Made by a program: the position numbers and the translations under genes. Below the pieces are notes generated by a model that did no database searches, was not told where the DNA came from, and saw only the letters and a list, made by a program, of their open reading frames with translations. Below, in pieces: positions 16,441 to 24,272 of a DNA stretch of 64,000 nt. The stretch comes from Chthoniobacteraceae bacterium (lineage in GTDB: Bacteria; Verrucomicrobiota; Verrucomicrobiia; Chthoniobacterales; Chthoniobacteraceae). The stretch lies in the NCBI GenBank assembly GCA_947449735.1, contig CANFTB010000012.1:33072-97071 (forward strand), written 5' to 3'. Numbering within the stretch: position 1 is the first letter of the stretch; the number at the start of each line of letters is the position of its first letter.

Positions 16441-18024
16441 CTACCAGCCATCTGTTCGGAAAGGCTGCGCGGGGAGCCCGTCTTTGTTAAACAGATTCGC
16501 CCAAGGAAAATTCGTGCTCCACGCGTACCGGACCGCCTCCGGCGCAGGCACGGCGGCACAGGAGACGAGCACGCTGTCCCCGTCGATCACGGCGTCCGCC
16601 CACTGGAACTTTTGATCGGCCCCTGCGATGAGGAAACCCTCTAGCTTGTCCGAATGCCGCACCTCCAGCCCCTTGCCAATGTGGGTGTATTGAATCCGGA
16701 CCTTGTTTCCCTCCACCCGGTGCTTTGAAAAAAGCGGCCCGTAAATTTCGTGCTTCGCACCATACACCGCTCCCATCGCCACGTGTGCCCCCCGTTCACC
16801 GTAGGAGGACTTCAAGACAGGATGGATCCCCGCCCCTAGGTCAGTACTCGTGACCATGAACGTGTTGGGCACACGCATGATTTTAAGGTGCAATTCATAG
16901 GAGTAATCGGCAGAGGCTTCCGGAGGAACCGTGACTGGAAGCGCTGCAAACTTCCCTGCCTGAGCATTAATGGGGTTCGCCAAGTCCCAGGCAGTGCCGC
17001 CTCCGCTGGGTTTCTGAACGTACAGAAACGGGAAATCCTGGCCCCACTCCTTGCGCCAGCCGTTGATCAGCGCTCCCATGAGCGTCAGCTGGTCCACGCA
17101 CGCGACGTTGGTTTTACTTTCGCCCTGATCCCACAGGACCCCGCGGATGGCATATCCGACATAGGGGCGGATAAACGCTTCAAACAGGGAGCCCATCTTG
17201 CCGCTGTTGATTTCACCAGCTTTCCCAACGCCCTGCGGTGCCCGCGGCGCGCGCGGAGCCTCTTTGCCACCCTGCTTGGCCAGTTCGGCCGCCTTCTTCC
17301 ACTCCACCATCTCCGCATCCCACACCGCTTTGGCCTCCTGATACTTTTTCGAGAGCCCTTCATAGTCGTAGCCGGGCGCCATCTTGGCCACCAACTCCTG
17401 GCAGCCCGCATCGGACCGGTACATGTCTTCGGTAAGCCAAAAACCTGATGGAGTCCCCCCCACCGCTCCGACCATCAAGCCCACGGGCACTCCGAGTTTA
17501 CTCTGGAGCGCCTGCCCGAAGGCAAAGAGCTGGGCAGAAAATGCGGCGTTGGTCTCTGGACTGGATTCCTCCCACTTCGAATTCGATTCTCTGCGCATGA
17601 AACGGAGATGGGGATAGGCGCCAGCCGCCAGTTTTGCCAAGGGCGCGTCCCCCTGAGTGTAGGCGTTCACCAGCATGTCCATATTGCTTTGGCCGGAACC
17701 CACCCAGACCTCGCCCACCAACACATCCTCCAAGGAAACGCCTCCGATTTTGAGCACATCGGGGCCTCCGGCAGTAAGCGGGGCCAGTTTGACCTGCCAT
17801 TTCCCCTGAGCGTCGGCCTCGGTCTGCAGCGTTTGATCGCGAAAAGCAACAGTCACCTTCTCTCCCGGCCCGGCTGTCCCCCACACGGGGACAGGCATTT
17901 CCCGCTGGAGAACCATATGCGGGGTGAACACTTTGGGGAGCTTCACCTCTGCGCGCGCCGGAACCAGGCAAAGGGCAGAGAAGACGGAGAACAAGGACAG
18001 TCGAGTGAATGGGGAGTGAGACAT
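16441..18024 (-). CDS. Sialate O-acetylesterase family protein (SASA)
   Basis: A secreted esterase of 527 residues with a signal peptide (about 1-25, ending VPARA). The N-terminal beta domain (LPKVFTPHMVLQREMPVPVWGTA) leads into an SGNH-fold domain with VGSGQSNMDM (catalytic Ser), AVGGTPSGFWL and GVLWDQGESKTN, all typical of sialate-9-O-acetylesterases and relatives that remove acetyl groups from sialic acids or plant polysaccharides. A charged insertion (about 280-330, rich in Lys, Ala and Pro) separates the blocks. Start at ATG 18024; the longer ORF runs through noncoding sequence. No partner gene is adjacent. Confidence 0.88.
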   Translation of the reverse strand: MSHSPFTRLSLFSVFSALCLVPARAEVKLPKVFTPHMVLQREMPVPVWGTAGPGEKVTVAFRDQTLQTEADAQGKWQVKLAPLTAGGPDVLKIGGVSLEDVLVGEVWVGSGQSNMDMLVNAYTQGDAPLAKLAAGAYPHLRFMRRESNSKWEESSPETNAAFSAQLFAFGQALQSKLGVPVGLMVGAVGGTPSGFWLTEDMYRSDAGCQELVAKMAPGYDYEGLSKKYQEAKAVWDAEMVEWKKAAELAKQGGKEAPRAPRAPQGVGKAGEINSGKMGSLFEAFIRPYVGYAIRGVLWDQGESKTNVACVDQLTLMGALINGWRKEWGQDFPFLYVQKPSGGGTAWDLANPINAQAGKFAALPVTVPPEASADYSYELHLKIMRVPNTFMVTSTDLGAGIHPVLKSSYGERGAHVAMGAVYGAKHEIYGPLFSKHRVEGNKVRIQYTHIGKGLEVRHSDKLEGFLIAGADQKFQWADAVIDGDSVLVSCAAVPAPEAVRYAWSTNFPWANLFNKDGLPAQPFRTDGW

Positions 18025-18181
18025 AAATGCAGAAGGAGACAAGAGAGTAGATCTCAACCGGAAGCGCTTCCTTTGAAGGAAAGGAGCAAGACCCGTCGCT
18101 ATCGCCGCCGCCGCCCTTCCTCCAGAGCGCCGCGGATGTTGGGAGAGGGGTGTACGTTGAACGGGGGGTACGTTGCACCAG

Positions 18182-19759
18182 CTAGACGCCCCGGGGAGAG
18201 CTCTTGCGCAAGTTCGCAGCGCTGGACCGGATGGCCTCGCGCTTCTGGTCATCGAGGCGCGCGAGGTTTCGCACCTGCATCGACATCCTCTGGTTGAGGC
18301 GCAGGGTCGCCTCGTGCCGCAGGAGGAAATCCCAGTAGAGCGTCGTGAACGGACACGCGGAGGGCCCTGTGCTTTCCGCAGGGTCGTACCGGCAGCCGGA
18401 GCAGTAGTTGCTCATCCGCTGAATGTATTTGCCCGAGGCGATGTACGGCTTGCTGGCCATCAGGCCGCCGTCGGCGTGCTGCGACATACCCACGGTGTTC
18501 GGCAGCTCCACCCATTCCACCGCGTCAACGTACACCGCAAGAAACCACTCGTGGACCTCGCGGGGGCGAACCCCGAACATGAGCGCGTACAACCCGAGCA
18601 CCATGAGCCGCTGAATGTGGTGGGCATAGCCCAGGCGGAGCGTTTGGCCCAGGGAATCGCGCAGGCACTGCATGTCGGTCTCCCCCGTCCAGTAGAAGGC
18701 AGGCAGGGGTTCCCCGGCGCCAAGCGCATTCCGGTCCGCGTAGTCCGGCATATGCAGCCAGTAGATGCCCCGAACGTATTCCCGCCACCCGAGGATCTGC
18801 CGGATGAAACCCTCCACCCCCGCGAGGGGCGCCCGCCCGCTCTTCCACGCAGCCTCCGCCGCGGCGATGACCCGCCGTGGGTCGAGGAGTTTGAGGTTCA
18901 TCGCGGCGCTCAGGCGCGAATGAAACAGCCAGGGCTCCACCGTCCACATGGCGTCCTGCCAGTCGCCAAACTCTGAGAGGCGGTGCGCGATGAAGTCCTC
19001 CAGCGCCTGCTCCGCCTCCTCGGCGCTTACCGGCCAGTCGAACGCCGCAAGATCCCCCGGATGCTTTGCGAAGCGCTCGTTCACCATCGCAATCACCTCC
19101 TGAGTCATGGCGTCCGGTGGAAACCTGCGCGGGGGAAAATGCAGCGGCGGGCCGTCCTTTCCAAAGCTCTTCCGGTTCTCACTGTCGAAGTTCCAGGTTC
19201 CGCCCGCGGGCTTGCCCTCCTCCATGAGAACACCGTGGCGGCTGCGCATTTCGCGGTAGAAAAACTCCATGCGCAGTTGCTTGCGGCCCTTCGCATGCTC
19301 GGCAAACTGCGCATGGCTGCACAGAAAATGGCGGTCCTCGCGAATCTCCAGCGGCACTCCAGCGGCGGCTGCCGCGGCGATGATCTCCTCGCGCACTCCC
19401 CACTCCCCGGGCTCTGCCAAAATCCAGCGCTCAACCTTCACCCGTGCGGAAAATTCCGCAAGAGCGGCGGCGAAGGTCCCGGCGTGGCTATGCGTTTCTG
19501 AACCTTCGGTCCCCAGCCACGCCCCACCGGAAACCTCGAGGCGGTGGTAAAACACATTCCAGCCCCTCAGGACCAAACGTTCGCGAAAGTGGCGCATCGC
19601 AGACAGGAAAACCGCGATCCTCGGCTTGCTACTCCACACCTTGTCACTCTCGCGGGCCACCTCCGCCATCCAGACCGCGTCGCAGCTCGGATCGAAGCCA
19701 TCCAGGGCGGCCGAGTCCATGTTGAGTTGGTCGCCGAGGATGAGGATCAGGTTTCGCAT
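18182..19759 (-). CDS. Cryptochrome/photolyase family protein with four-cysteine FeS site
   Basis: A protein of 525 residues of the FeS-BCP/CryPro (PhrB-like) group, which repairs (6-4) photoproducts using FAD and light. The N-terminus MRNLILILGDQLNMDSAAL is the DPRP-type start of this group. Four Cys that would hold a 4Fe-4S cluster are visible: one in TDMQCLRD and three in YCSGCRYDP...SACPF. FAD-pocket elements such as NTVGMSQHADGG and ASGKYIQRM are present. It is a single gene between the esterase and the cassette array, with no light-response partner nearby. Confidence 0.9.
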   Translation of the reverse strand: MRNLILILGDQLNMDSAALDGFDPSCDAVWMAEVARESDKVWSSKPRIAVFLSAMRHFRERLVLRGWNVFYHRLEVSGGAWLGTEGSETHSHAGTFAAALAEFSARVKVERWILAEPGEWGVREEIIAAAAAAGVPLEIREDRHFLCSHAQFAEHAKGRKQLRMEFFYREMRSRHGVLMEEGKPAGGTWNFDSENRKSFGKDGPPLHFPPRRFPPDAMTQEVIAMVNERFAKHPGDLAAFDWPVSAEEAEQALEDFIAHRLSEFGDWQDAMWTVEPWLFHSRLSAAMNLKLLDPRRVIAAAEAAWKSGRAPLAGVEGFIRQILGWREYVRGIYWLHMPDYADRNALGAGEPLPAFYWTGETDMQCLRDSLGQTLRLGYAHHIQRLMVLGLYALMFGVRPREVHEWFLAVYVDAVEWVELPNTVGMSQHADGGLMASKPYIASGKYIQRMSNYCSGCRYDPAESTGPSACPFTTLYWDFLLRHEATLRLNQRMSMQVRNLARLDDQKREAIRSSAANLRKSSPRGV

Positions 19760-19827
19760 GGGGAACGGACCTTAGGCGAACGCCCGAGGGGCCCGAAGCG
19801 AAATCAAAGTCGCGCGACGCGCGCCGA

Positions 19828-19874
19828 TTGCAACCCCGACGCCACGCCCCCGTACACTGCGGCGCATGGTTAGG
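19828..19874 (-). repeat. Weak attC-like site after the 151-aa gene
   Basis: On the minus strand it starts with GCCTAAC and ends with GTTGCAA, 47 bases in total. The arms are only partly complementary and it is shorter than the other sites. Its position 14 bases past the stop of the 151-aa gene fits a cassette end. Confidence 0.35.
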
Positions 19875-19888
19875 CGCCGTTCATCGCA

Positions 19889-20344
19889 TCAGGATAAGGC
19901 GTCCGGCAGGAGGTAGTAGAGAATGACGCACAACGCGGCAACTGCGAGCGCGAGAATCAGTGCGTGCCAGATCAATGTCGCGGTGCCAACGCCGCACGCG
20001 ACGTAGGCATACCGATGATCCTCGCGACGAAGGTAAGCAATGGCCCCGGCGATGATCGCGACGGCGGCGAGCGCAAGTGACAGAGTATGAGGGAGCTCCC
20101 GGGGAGATAACCCCTGCCGTGGAGCTTCTGGCGGAGGTGGAGTCTTTTTGAGTTTTGCGGTGATGTGCTGCTTGAGGCTAACGATCGTTTCCGCAAGTTG
20201 CTTCTCGGCAGGCGGAGGCGGAATGATGGCATCGCGGACGGCCGGACCGACAAGGACTGATAGCAAGCCGATAAATCCGGCGACTACGCCAAAGATGCCA
20301 AAGGTCTTAGGTTTAGATTCGAGTGTGAGTTCGGTTGTTGTCAT
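19889..20344 (-). CDS. Hypothetical membrane protein (cassette gene)
   Basis: A protein of 151 residues that I do not recognise. There are three hydrophobic segments (about 17-37, 87-105 and 115-145) and a Pro-rich linker (KKTPPPPEAP) between the first and second. The start ATG at 20344 lies 17 bases after an attC-like site and the stop is 14 bases before another, so it fits as one cassette. No motif suggests a function. Confidence 0.65.
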   Translation of the reverse strand: MTTTELTLESKPKTFGIFGVVAGFIGLLSVLVGPAVRDAIIPPPPAEKQLAETIVSLKQHITAKLKKTPPPPEAPRQGLSPRELPHTLSLALAAVAIIAGAIAYLRREDHRYAYVACGVGTATLIWHALILALAVAALCVILYYLLPDALS

Positions 20345-20361
20345 TGCTCGGTTCGAGTGAA

Positions 20362-20438
20362 GGCAGACGCCAGAGCCCCCCTGGAGCGAGCAGACGACAA
20401 GCCGCGCGTTAGGGGTTGGGTGCAGTGACTTGTTAGCC
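20362..20438 (-). repeat. attC-like site between the broken toxin and the 151-aa gene
   Basis: On the minus strand this 77-base element begins GGCTAACAAGTCACTG and ends with GGCGTCTGCC. The outer blocks match those of the sites at 20991 and 21659 (GACGCCAGA versus AACGCCAGA on the plus strand, and AGTGACTTGTTAG). Its inner part differs, as attC loops normally do. The remnant toxin frame ends inside its first bases. Confidence 0.6.
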
Positions 20439-20651
20439 TACCGTAGGGAGCTCGATTGCTTGTGCAGACAGCGCTGGAATCCGAGACGCCAAGGATGGAT
20501 GCCTGCGTAAACAGCTAAAGAGTCTATATCTGCAAAGAGAGAATCGAGGAAGTAAGATCCGAGCCCCAAATGCTGAGGCTCATAGAAGGCGTAGCCCTCA
20601 ATCAAGTGTTCTTTCGCCGAATCGTGCCGAATCTAAAACGGAAACATTCAC
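20438..20651 (-). pseudogene. Broken RelE/ParE-type toxin
   Basis: Directly after the 72-aa antitoxin, a GTG at 20651 opens VNVSVLDSA, the usual start of these toxins, but the frame stops soon after. In the next frame, DSAKEHLIEGYAFYEPQHLGLGSYFLDSLFAD and AVYAGIHPWRLGFQR clearly continue the RelE-like toxin. The frames are split by GATTCGGC repeated with a 10-base period (plus-strand GCCGAATC at 20616 and 20626); removing ten bases restores one frame. The 3' end also stops at the attC boundary after about 67 codons, whereas toxins of this type run to about 95. So it is both frameshifted and truncated. Confidence 0.75.
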
Positions 20652-20866
20652 GACACCCGACGACGAATTTCGTCCTTTGCAGTCTCCCAGTCCGTAAACA
20701 TTTCCTGGCCTGACTGCGCTTTTGCAAGCCAGTCATCGAGGATTTCTTCGTGCCAAACAAGAGATTCCATGGATGTGGATGCTCTGGAGAGATTGTCCCG
20801 AAGATACTCCATGAGCTGGAGCTTTTCAGGCAAAGTCATCTGATCGAGAGGCAGAACGACGGCCAT
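20648..20866 (-). CDS. Addiction module antitoxin (RelB/TIGR02574-like)
   Basis: A small acidic protein of 72 residues. The pattern MTLPEKLQLMEYLRDNL followed by WHEEILDDWLAKAQSG and ending in WETAKDEIRRRVS is that of the short addiction-module antitoxins that pair with RelE/ParE toxins. Its stop overlaps the GTG start of the neighbouring toxin remnant, the usual coupling in such modules. Because the toxin is broken, this antitoxin is an orphan; it might still neutralise related toxins, which is inference. Confidence 0.75.
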   Translation of the reverse strand: MAVVLPLDQMTLPEKLQLMEYLRDNLSRASTSMESLVWHEEILDDWLAKAQSGQEMFTDWETAKDEIRRRVS

Positions 20867-20990
20867 GGGTAGGACCGTACCATTTGAGAAAAGAGATGCG
20901 AGGATTTTGCCACAAGACGTTCGGTCTTTTTCCGGATACGGGCTCCTGCCCGACGCCCGCGCTCAAGTTTCCGAACGGCGTGGATGGACA

Positions 20991-21096
20991 GGGCACCGCC
21001 AGAACTGAGCTGCGCCCGGAGTGCGGCGGGCTAGCTGCTGATTTGAGCAACTGCCGTGACGCATGCAGGGCGTCGTGCTAGAGTGACTTGTTCGGA
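20991..21096 (-). repeat. attC-like site after the ParDE-like cassette
   Basis: A 106-base element that aligns over its whole length with the site at 21659-21766. Shared blocks on the plus strand include CGCCAGAACTGAGC, GCGGCGGGC, CTGCCGTGACGCAT and AGTGACTTGTT. The terminal core is GTTCGGA rather than GTTAGGC. It lies 35 bases past the toxin stop. Confidence 0.65.
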
Positions 21097-21130
21097 AGAT
21101 GCGGATGGCTACAGGTTCTCTTCGAGGGGC

Positions 21131-21427
21131 TTAGAATTCCGGATTCCCACGCGCGGCGTGCCAAAACCTGACTACTTCGATTCGCTCATTTTCTTCGTTT
21201 ATGCGATAAACAACGCGATAAGAACGAACTACGATTTCTCGAATCATCGAATTTTCAAATTCTGGGACTACGCGCCCTAATTGAGGAAAATCAGCGAGTC
21301 GTTTTGTATTGGTGACAAAGAATTGACCGAAGGCGATTGCTCGGTCAGGAGAATCAAATGAGACGTATCGGACAATGTCGCGTAGATCTCTGCGTGCAGA
21401 TGGAGAGAGGGTTACCTGATAACCCAT
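21131..21427 (-). CDS. Type II toxin, RelE/ParE family
   Basis: A protein of 98 residues. YQVTLSPSARRDLRDIVRYVSFDSPDRAIAFGQFF is the classic ParE/RelE N-terminal helix-pair pattern, and REIVVRSYRVVYRINEENERIEVVRFWHAARG is the matching C-terminal sheet. ParE members block gyrase and RelE members cut mRNA on the ribosome; the sequence does not decide which. Its start overlaps the end of the antitoxin gene by 16 bases, so the pair is co-translated. It sits as one cassette between two attC-like repeats. Confidence 0.88.
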   Translation of the reverse strand: MGYQVTLSPSARRDLRDIVRYVSFDSPDRAIAFGQFFVTNTKRLADFPQLGRVVPEFENSMIREIVVRSYRVVYRINEENERIEVVRFWHAARGNPEF

Positions 21428-21597
21428 GACCGTAACTCTTTCTCAACCTGTTCGATCGGAATGAATTCTCCGCGATCAAGTTCATCGATTCCGTGTCTGA
21501 TAGCAGCAACGAATTCGATTTCTTGAGCTATGTCATGAAGCGAAACGTTTTCAGGGAGACGTTGGAGCAGATCTTGAACGATTTCCTTGGTGCTCAT
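21412..21597 (-). CDS. Antitoxin of the RelE/ParE-type module
   Basis: A short acidic protein of 61 residues (MSTKEIVQDLLQRLPENVSLHDIAQEIEFVAAIRHGIDELDRGEF...). The QDLLQRLPENVSLHDIAQEIEF stretch is a pattern seen in many small antitoxins paired with ParE-type toxins. I chose the ATG at 21597; the longer ORF (to 22041) reads through the attC-like repeat and into the neighbouring gene in the wrong frame. It overlaps the toxin start by 16 bases. Confidence 0.8.
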   Translation of the reverse strand: MSTKEIVQDLLQRLPENVSLHDIAQEIEFVAAIRHGIDELDRGEFIPIEQVEKELRSWVIR

Positions 21598-21658
21598 GGT
21601 CGTAGTATGCGGCTTAACTCTACGGAATTCAATGCTGGCCTTCGAGGATGGAGAGCAG

Positions 21659-21766
21659 ATGCAACGCCAGAACTGAGCGACGCCCGGAATGCGGCGGGCG
21701 GGATGCTGCGAAGCGAGCAGCTGCCGTGACGCATTTAGGGCGTTCTGCTCCAGTGACTTGTTAGGC
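21659..21766 (-). repeat. attC-like site after the 216-aa membrane protein gene
   Basis: A 108-base imperfect inverted repeat. On the minus strand it reads GCCTAACAAGTCACTGGAGC at its start and ends with CTCAGTTCTGGCGTTGCAT, matching the layout of known attC sites such as that of aadA1. The terminal GTTAGGC (21760-21766, plus strand) fits the GTTRRRY core. It begins 28 bases past the stop of the upstream cassette gene. Confidence 0.7.
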
Positions 21767-21794
21767 TTCCGTTGGGTTCTGCTAGCGTGTGCAT

Positions 21795-22445
21795 TTACGC
21801 GCTTTTCCTTTGGTACATTAAGTGTAATGAGCCGATCAAAAACACTATAAAAAATGATACCGCATATAACCCCATTAGGTATTGCATCTGCTTCACTTCC
21901 CAATTCTGTTGTTCCTTTATAGTGGCAATTTCCTCGTTCGTAGCTTTTGTGCCATTCCAAAGATCTTGGTCTTGTTTCGTTGGTTGGTAAACTGTGTATG
22001 CGCCATTTTCCAATCGATAGGGAATCTGGATACCAGAGCAAACGAAAATTGATTTCGCCATTTTCAAGTGTATTTCTGGAGAGTCAGACGATTGCAGGCC
22101 GTGGAGTAACTCTGGAAGTAAGTGTTCGCTTGATAGGTCGTCCAAAGTGTGGGAAAGACCCATTTTAAGGGGACTTCCGACCCCGTAGCAAATTAACATT
22201 AGCGAGAAGATTGCTGAAAATAGGAGGCAGGCAAACCCTGACTGCCTACGTTGTTCGGGATATATGAATATTGCTCGAATGGAGTAAAATATCCCAACAG
22301 GAAGTATTAGTGAAGATATGACGGCCAATCCCCACTGGACGTAGTTGATACCGAGTATGGAAGGGAGAACCTTTTTTCCTTCCGATGAAGTCAGCAACAG
22401 GATCACCGCTGCTAGTAATAGTCTTTGTATGGTCGCTGGGGTCAT
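21795..22445 (-). CDS. Hypothetical membrane protein, AT-rich cassette gene
   Basis: A protein of 216 residues that I do not recognise. It has hydrophobic segments at about 5-20, 33-55 and 72-92, then a soluble part of about 90 residues, and a last helix near 185-210. The base composition is clearly more AT-rich than the flanking genome, and codons such as ATA and TTA are frequent, which suggests recent arrival. The stop lies 28 bases before an attC-like site, and a GTTAGGC core (minus strand) is found just upstream at 22492-22498, so it is a complete cassette. Confidence 0.65.
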   Translation of the reverse strand: MTPATIQRLLLAAVILLLTSSEGKKVLPSILGINYVQWGLAVISSLILPVGIFYSIRAIFIYPEQRRQSGFACLLFSAIFSLMLICYGVGSPLKMGLSHTLDDLSSEHLLPELLHGLQSSDSPEIHLKMAKSIFVCSGIQIPYRLENGAYTVYQPTKQDQDLWNGTKATNEEIATIKEQQNWEVKQMQYLMGLYAVSFFIVFLIGSLHLMYQRKSA

Positions 22446-22491
22446 CTTCTGAATTCAATACTGTTGCGGGCTGAGGAGGTTACGGACAAAA

Positions 22492-22520
22492 GCCTAACAT
22501 GTATTAAGCGGCTGCTGCGG
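22492..22520 (-). repeat. Possible 3' half of a fifth attC-like site
   Basis: On the minus strand GCAGCAGCCGCTTAATACATGTTAGGC resembles the L'-R' half of attC sites. A matching 5' half could not be found further upstream, so this may be a degraded array boundary or an attI-like junction. Confidence 0.3.
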
Positions 22521-22952
22521 AATTCTGCAGCTGCTGTACTTTTTGGTTCATTGAGAGATTTTCACAGGCGGGAACGGCCGGCTGCCCCAAAAAAAACGGC
22601 CGGGTTTCTTCCCCTTATCGATCCTCCCCTTCCTAGCGTGCTTATCTATTCATGACCGCCCCGCCGGGGAGCCGGATGCACGGCTCCCAGCCGCCGACTG
22701 CGGACTGTGCCCCTGCTCAGAGGGTGTCGGCGGGATTGCCTACGTCTATGCCAATCCTGCTTGAGGCTCATTGCTTTTTGAGGGGGGCGAACACATCGTG
22801 CTGATGCTCCGGAATCCGGTCCGTTGCGAAACAAAAGCTCCGCGGATACTCTTGAACTGTTTGGAGCGACATTGCGGAGATGGGGCTCCGCGCTCCCGGG
22901 GCAGCAATTCCAGCCTTGCCATGCAGGACCCTCTAATTGCATACAATCCTCC
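22521..22952. other. Gap between cassette array and DUF1552 gene; nothing supported
   Basis: About 430 bases without a convincing gene. The listed ORFs on either strand have no family pattern. It includes an A8 run (about 22590) and ordinary high-GC sequence near the DUF1552 start. A promoter for the DUF1552 operon should lie here, but I cannot point to a clear -35/-10 pair. Confidence 0.5.
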
Positions 22953-24251
22953 GTGAGCACCCCACTCCGCCTCTCCCGCCGACAGCTCCTGCGCAGCAGC
23001 TCCGCCCTCCTGGCCCTGCCCTTCCTAGAGTCGCTCGGCTTCCGCCGCTTCGCACACGCCGCCCCCCTCCCCGCGCGTCCCAAGCGCATCGTCTTTCTCG
23101 GATTCGGATGGGGCGTCACCCGCGAAACCTGGTTCCCCGAAACCCACCAGACGGGCCCCGACTACCCACTGCCGGCAGGCCTCGCCCCCCTCGCCCGGCA
23201 CAGGAAAGACTTCACCATCATCCAGGGTTGTTCGAACAAGTTCAGCAACGAGGCCCACTGGGGCAGCACGTTCTGGCTCACCGGCGCGAATCGTTACGCG
23301 GAACCCGGACGCAGCTTTTGCAACAGCATCTCCGCCGACCAGGTGGCGGCGGCCACTCTCGGAAGGGAAACACGCTTCAGCTCCCTACAACTGGGCACTC
23401 CCGATGCCAACAATCAGGGCCACGGCCCCGGCCTTTCGCTAGCGTGGGACGAGCGCGGCAAGCCCCTCGCGGGTTGCGACAATCCCGTCGTGGCCTTCCA
23501 CAAGCTCTTCTCCGCAGAAGACACCCCGCTCCCACAGCGCCAGAAGATGCTCTCGGAGAAACGCAGCGTCCTGGACTCACTCGCCGGGGATCTCGCCCGG
23601 GTGAAGCGCGGTCTTTCCCGCGACGACACCGACAAGCTCGACGAATACGCACAGAGCATCCGCGACATCGAAACGCGCCTGGGCAAAGACGAACAGTGGC
23701 TCGGAATACCGAAGCCCTCCTCCCCGCTTCCAGAGCCCAAGCCGGGACTGGCCGGCCGTGAGGAGATCAAGGCCATGTACGACCTCATGGTCGCCGCGCT
23801 CCAAACCGACACCACCCGCGTGCTCACCTACCGCCAGCCGGTGGACACCCTGCTCAAGAGCATCGACGTGCCCTACACCGGCCACGACCTCAGTCATTAC
23901 GAGCGATCCCAGGGCGACCGCATGGAATTTTCGCAAAAGAAGGACGCCGCCCAAAGCACCCTTCTCGCCGGTCTCATCGACCGGCTCAAGGCCGTGAAGG
24001 AGCCAGACGGTTCGAGCCTCTTCGACCACACCGTGCTCGTCTTCGGGAGCAACATCAGCTCAGTCCACTTTCTCAACAACTGCCCCACCGTCGTCGCCGG
24101 AGGGGGCGCCGGGCTCAAACTCGGCCGGCACCTCGTCCTCCCAAAGGACACCCCGCTGTGCAACGTTTGGCTCACGCTGCTGAACGGCATCGGCGTCGGT
24201 GTGTCCCGCCACGGCGACAGCACCGGCCCCGTCCAGGAGCTCATCGCCTGA
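22953..24251 (+). CDS. DUF1552 domain-containing protein, Tat-type signal
   Basis: An exported protein of 432 residues. The N-terminus RLSRRQLLRSS followed by a hydrophobic stretch is a twin-arginine-like signal. The body carries DUF1552 patterns: RIVFLGFGWG, FTIIQGCSNKFSNEAHWGSTFWLTG, SADQVAA, and near the C-terminus TVLVFGSNISSVHFLNNCPTVVAGGGAG, which resembles the sulfatase-like fold of this group. The start is GTG 22953; the ATG at 22824 lies before the signal. The DUF1592 partner follows after 21 bases, the usual pairing in Planctomycetes and Verrucomicrobia. The reaction is unknown. Confidence 0.88.
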   Translation: MSTPLRLSRRQLLRSSSALLALPFLESLGFRRFAHAAPLPARPKRIVFLGFGWGVTRETWFPETHQTGPDYPLPAGLAPLARHRKDFTIIQGCSNKFSNEAHWGSTFWLTGANRYAEPGRSFCNSISADQVAAATLGRETRFSSLQLGTPDANNQGHGPGLSLAWDERGKPLAGCDNPVVAFHKLFSAEDTPLPQRQKMLSEKRSVLDSLAGDLARVKRGLSRDDTDKLDEYAQSIRDIETRLGKDEQWLGIPKPSSPLPEPKPGLAGREEIKAMYDLMVAALQTDTTRVLTYRQPVDTLLKSIDVPYTGHDLSHYERSQGDRMEFSQKKDAAQSTLLAGLIDRLKAVKEPDGSSLFDHTVLVFGSNISSVHFLNNCPTVVAGGGAGLKLGRHLVLPKDTPLCNVWLTLLNGIGVGVSRHGDSTGPVQELIA

Positions 24252-24272
24252 CCTCCCGAGCCCGCACCCCGG

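Larger units (their letters stand above)
19828..22498 (-). mobile_element. Integron-like gene-cassette array without integrase (CALIN candidate)
   Basis: A block of small minus-strand genes, each followed on that strand by a related imperfect inverted repeat that begins near TAACAAGTCACTG and ends near GGCGTTG. On the plus strand the sites end in GTTAGGC, GTTCGGA or GTTAGCC. This is the R''-L''...L'-R' layout of attC sites. Cassettes in order: 216-aa membrane protein (site at 21659-21766), ParDE-like pair (20991-21096), antitoxin plus broken toxin (20362-20438), 151-aa membrane protein (weak site at 19828-19874). Genes are visibly AT-richer than their surroundings, especially 21795-22445. No intI is in the window. 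Confidence 0.65.

Noticed and set aside
21412-22041. Long form of the antitoxin ORF (209 codons)
   Set aside because: Upstream part translates the attC-like repeat (NKSLEQNA-type text) and another frame of the next gene; the ATG at 21597 gives a normal antitoxin.
22646-23119. ORF of 157 codons on - before the DUF1552 gene
   Set aside because: Arg-rich, no recognisable pattern, partly antisense to DUF1552.
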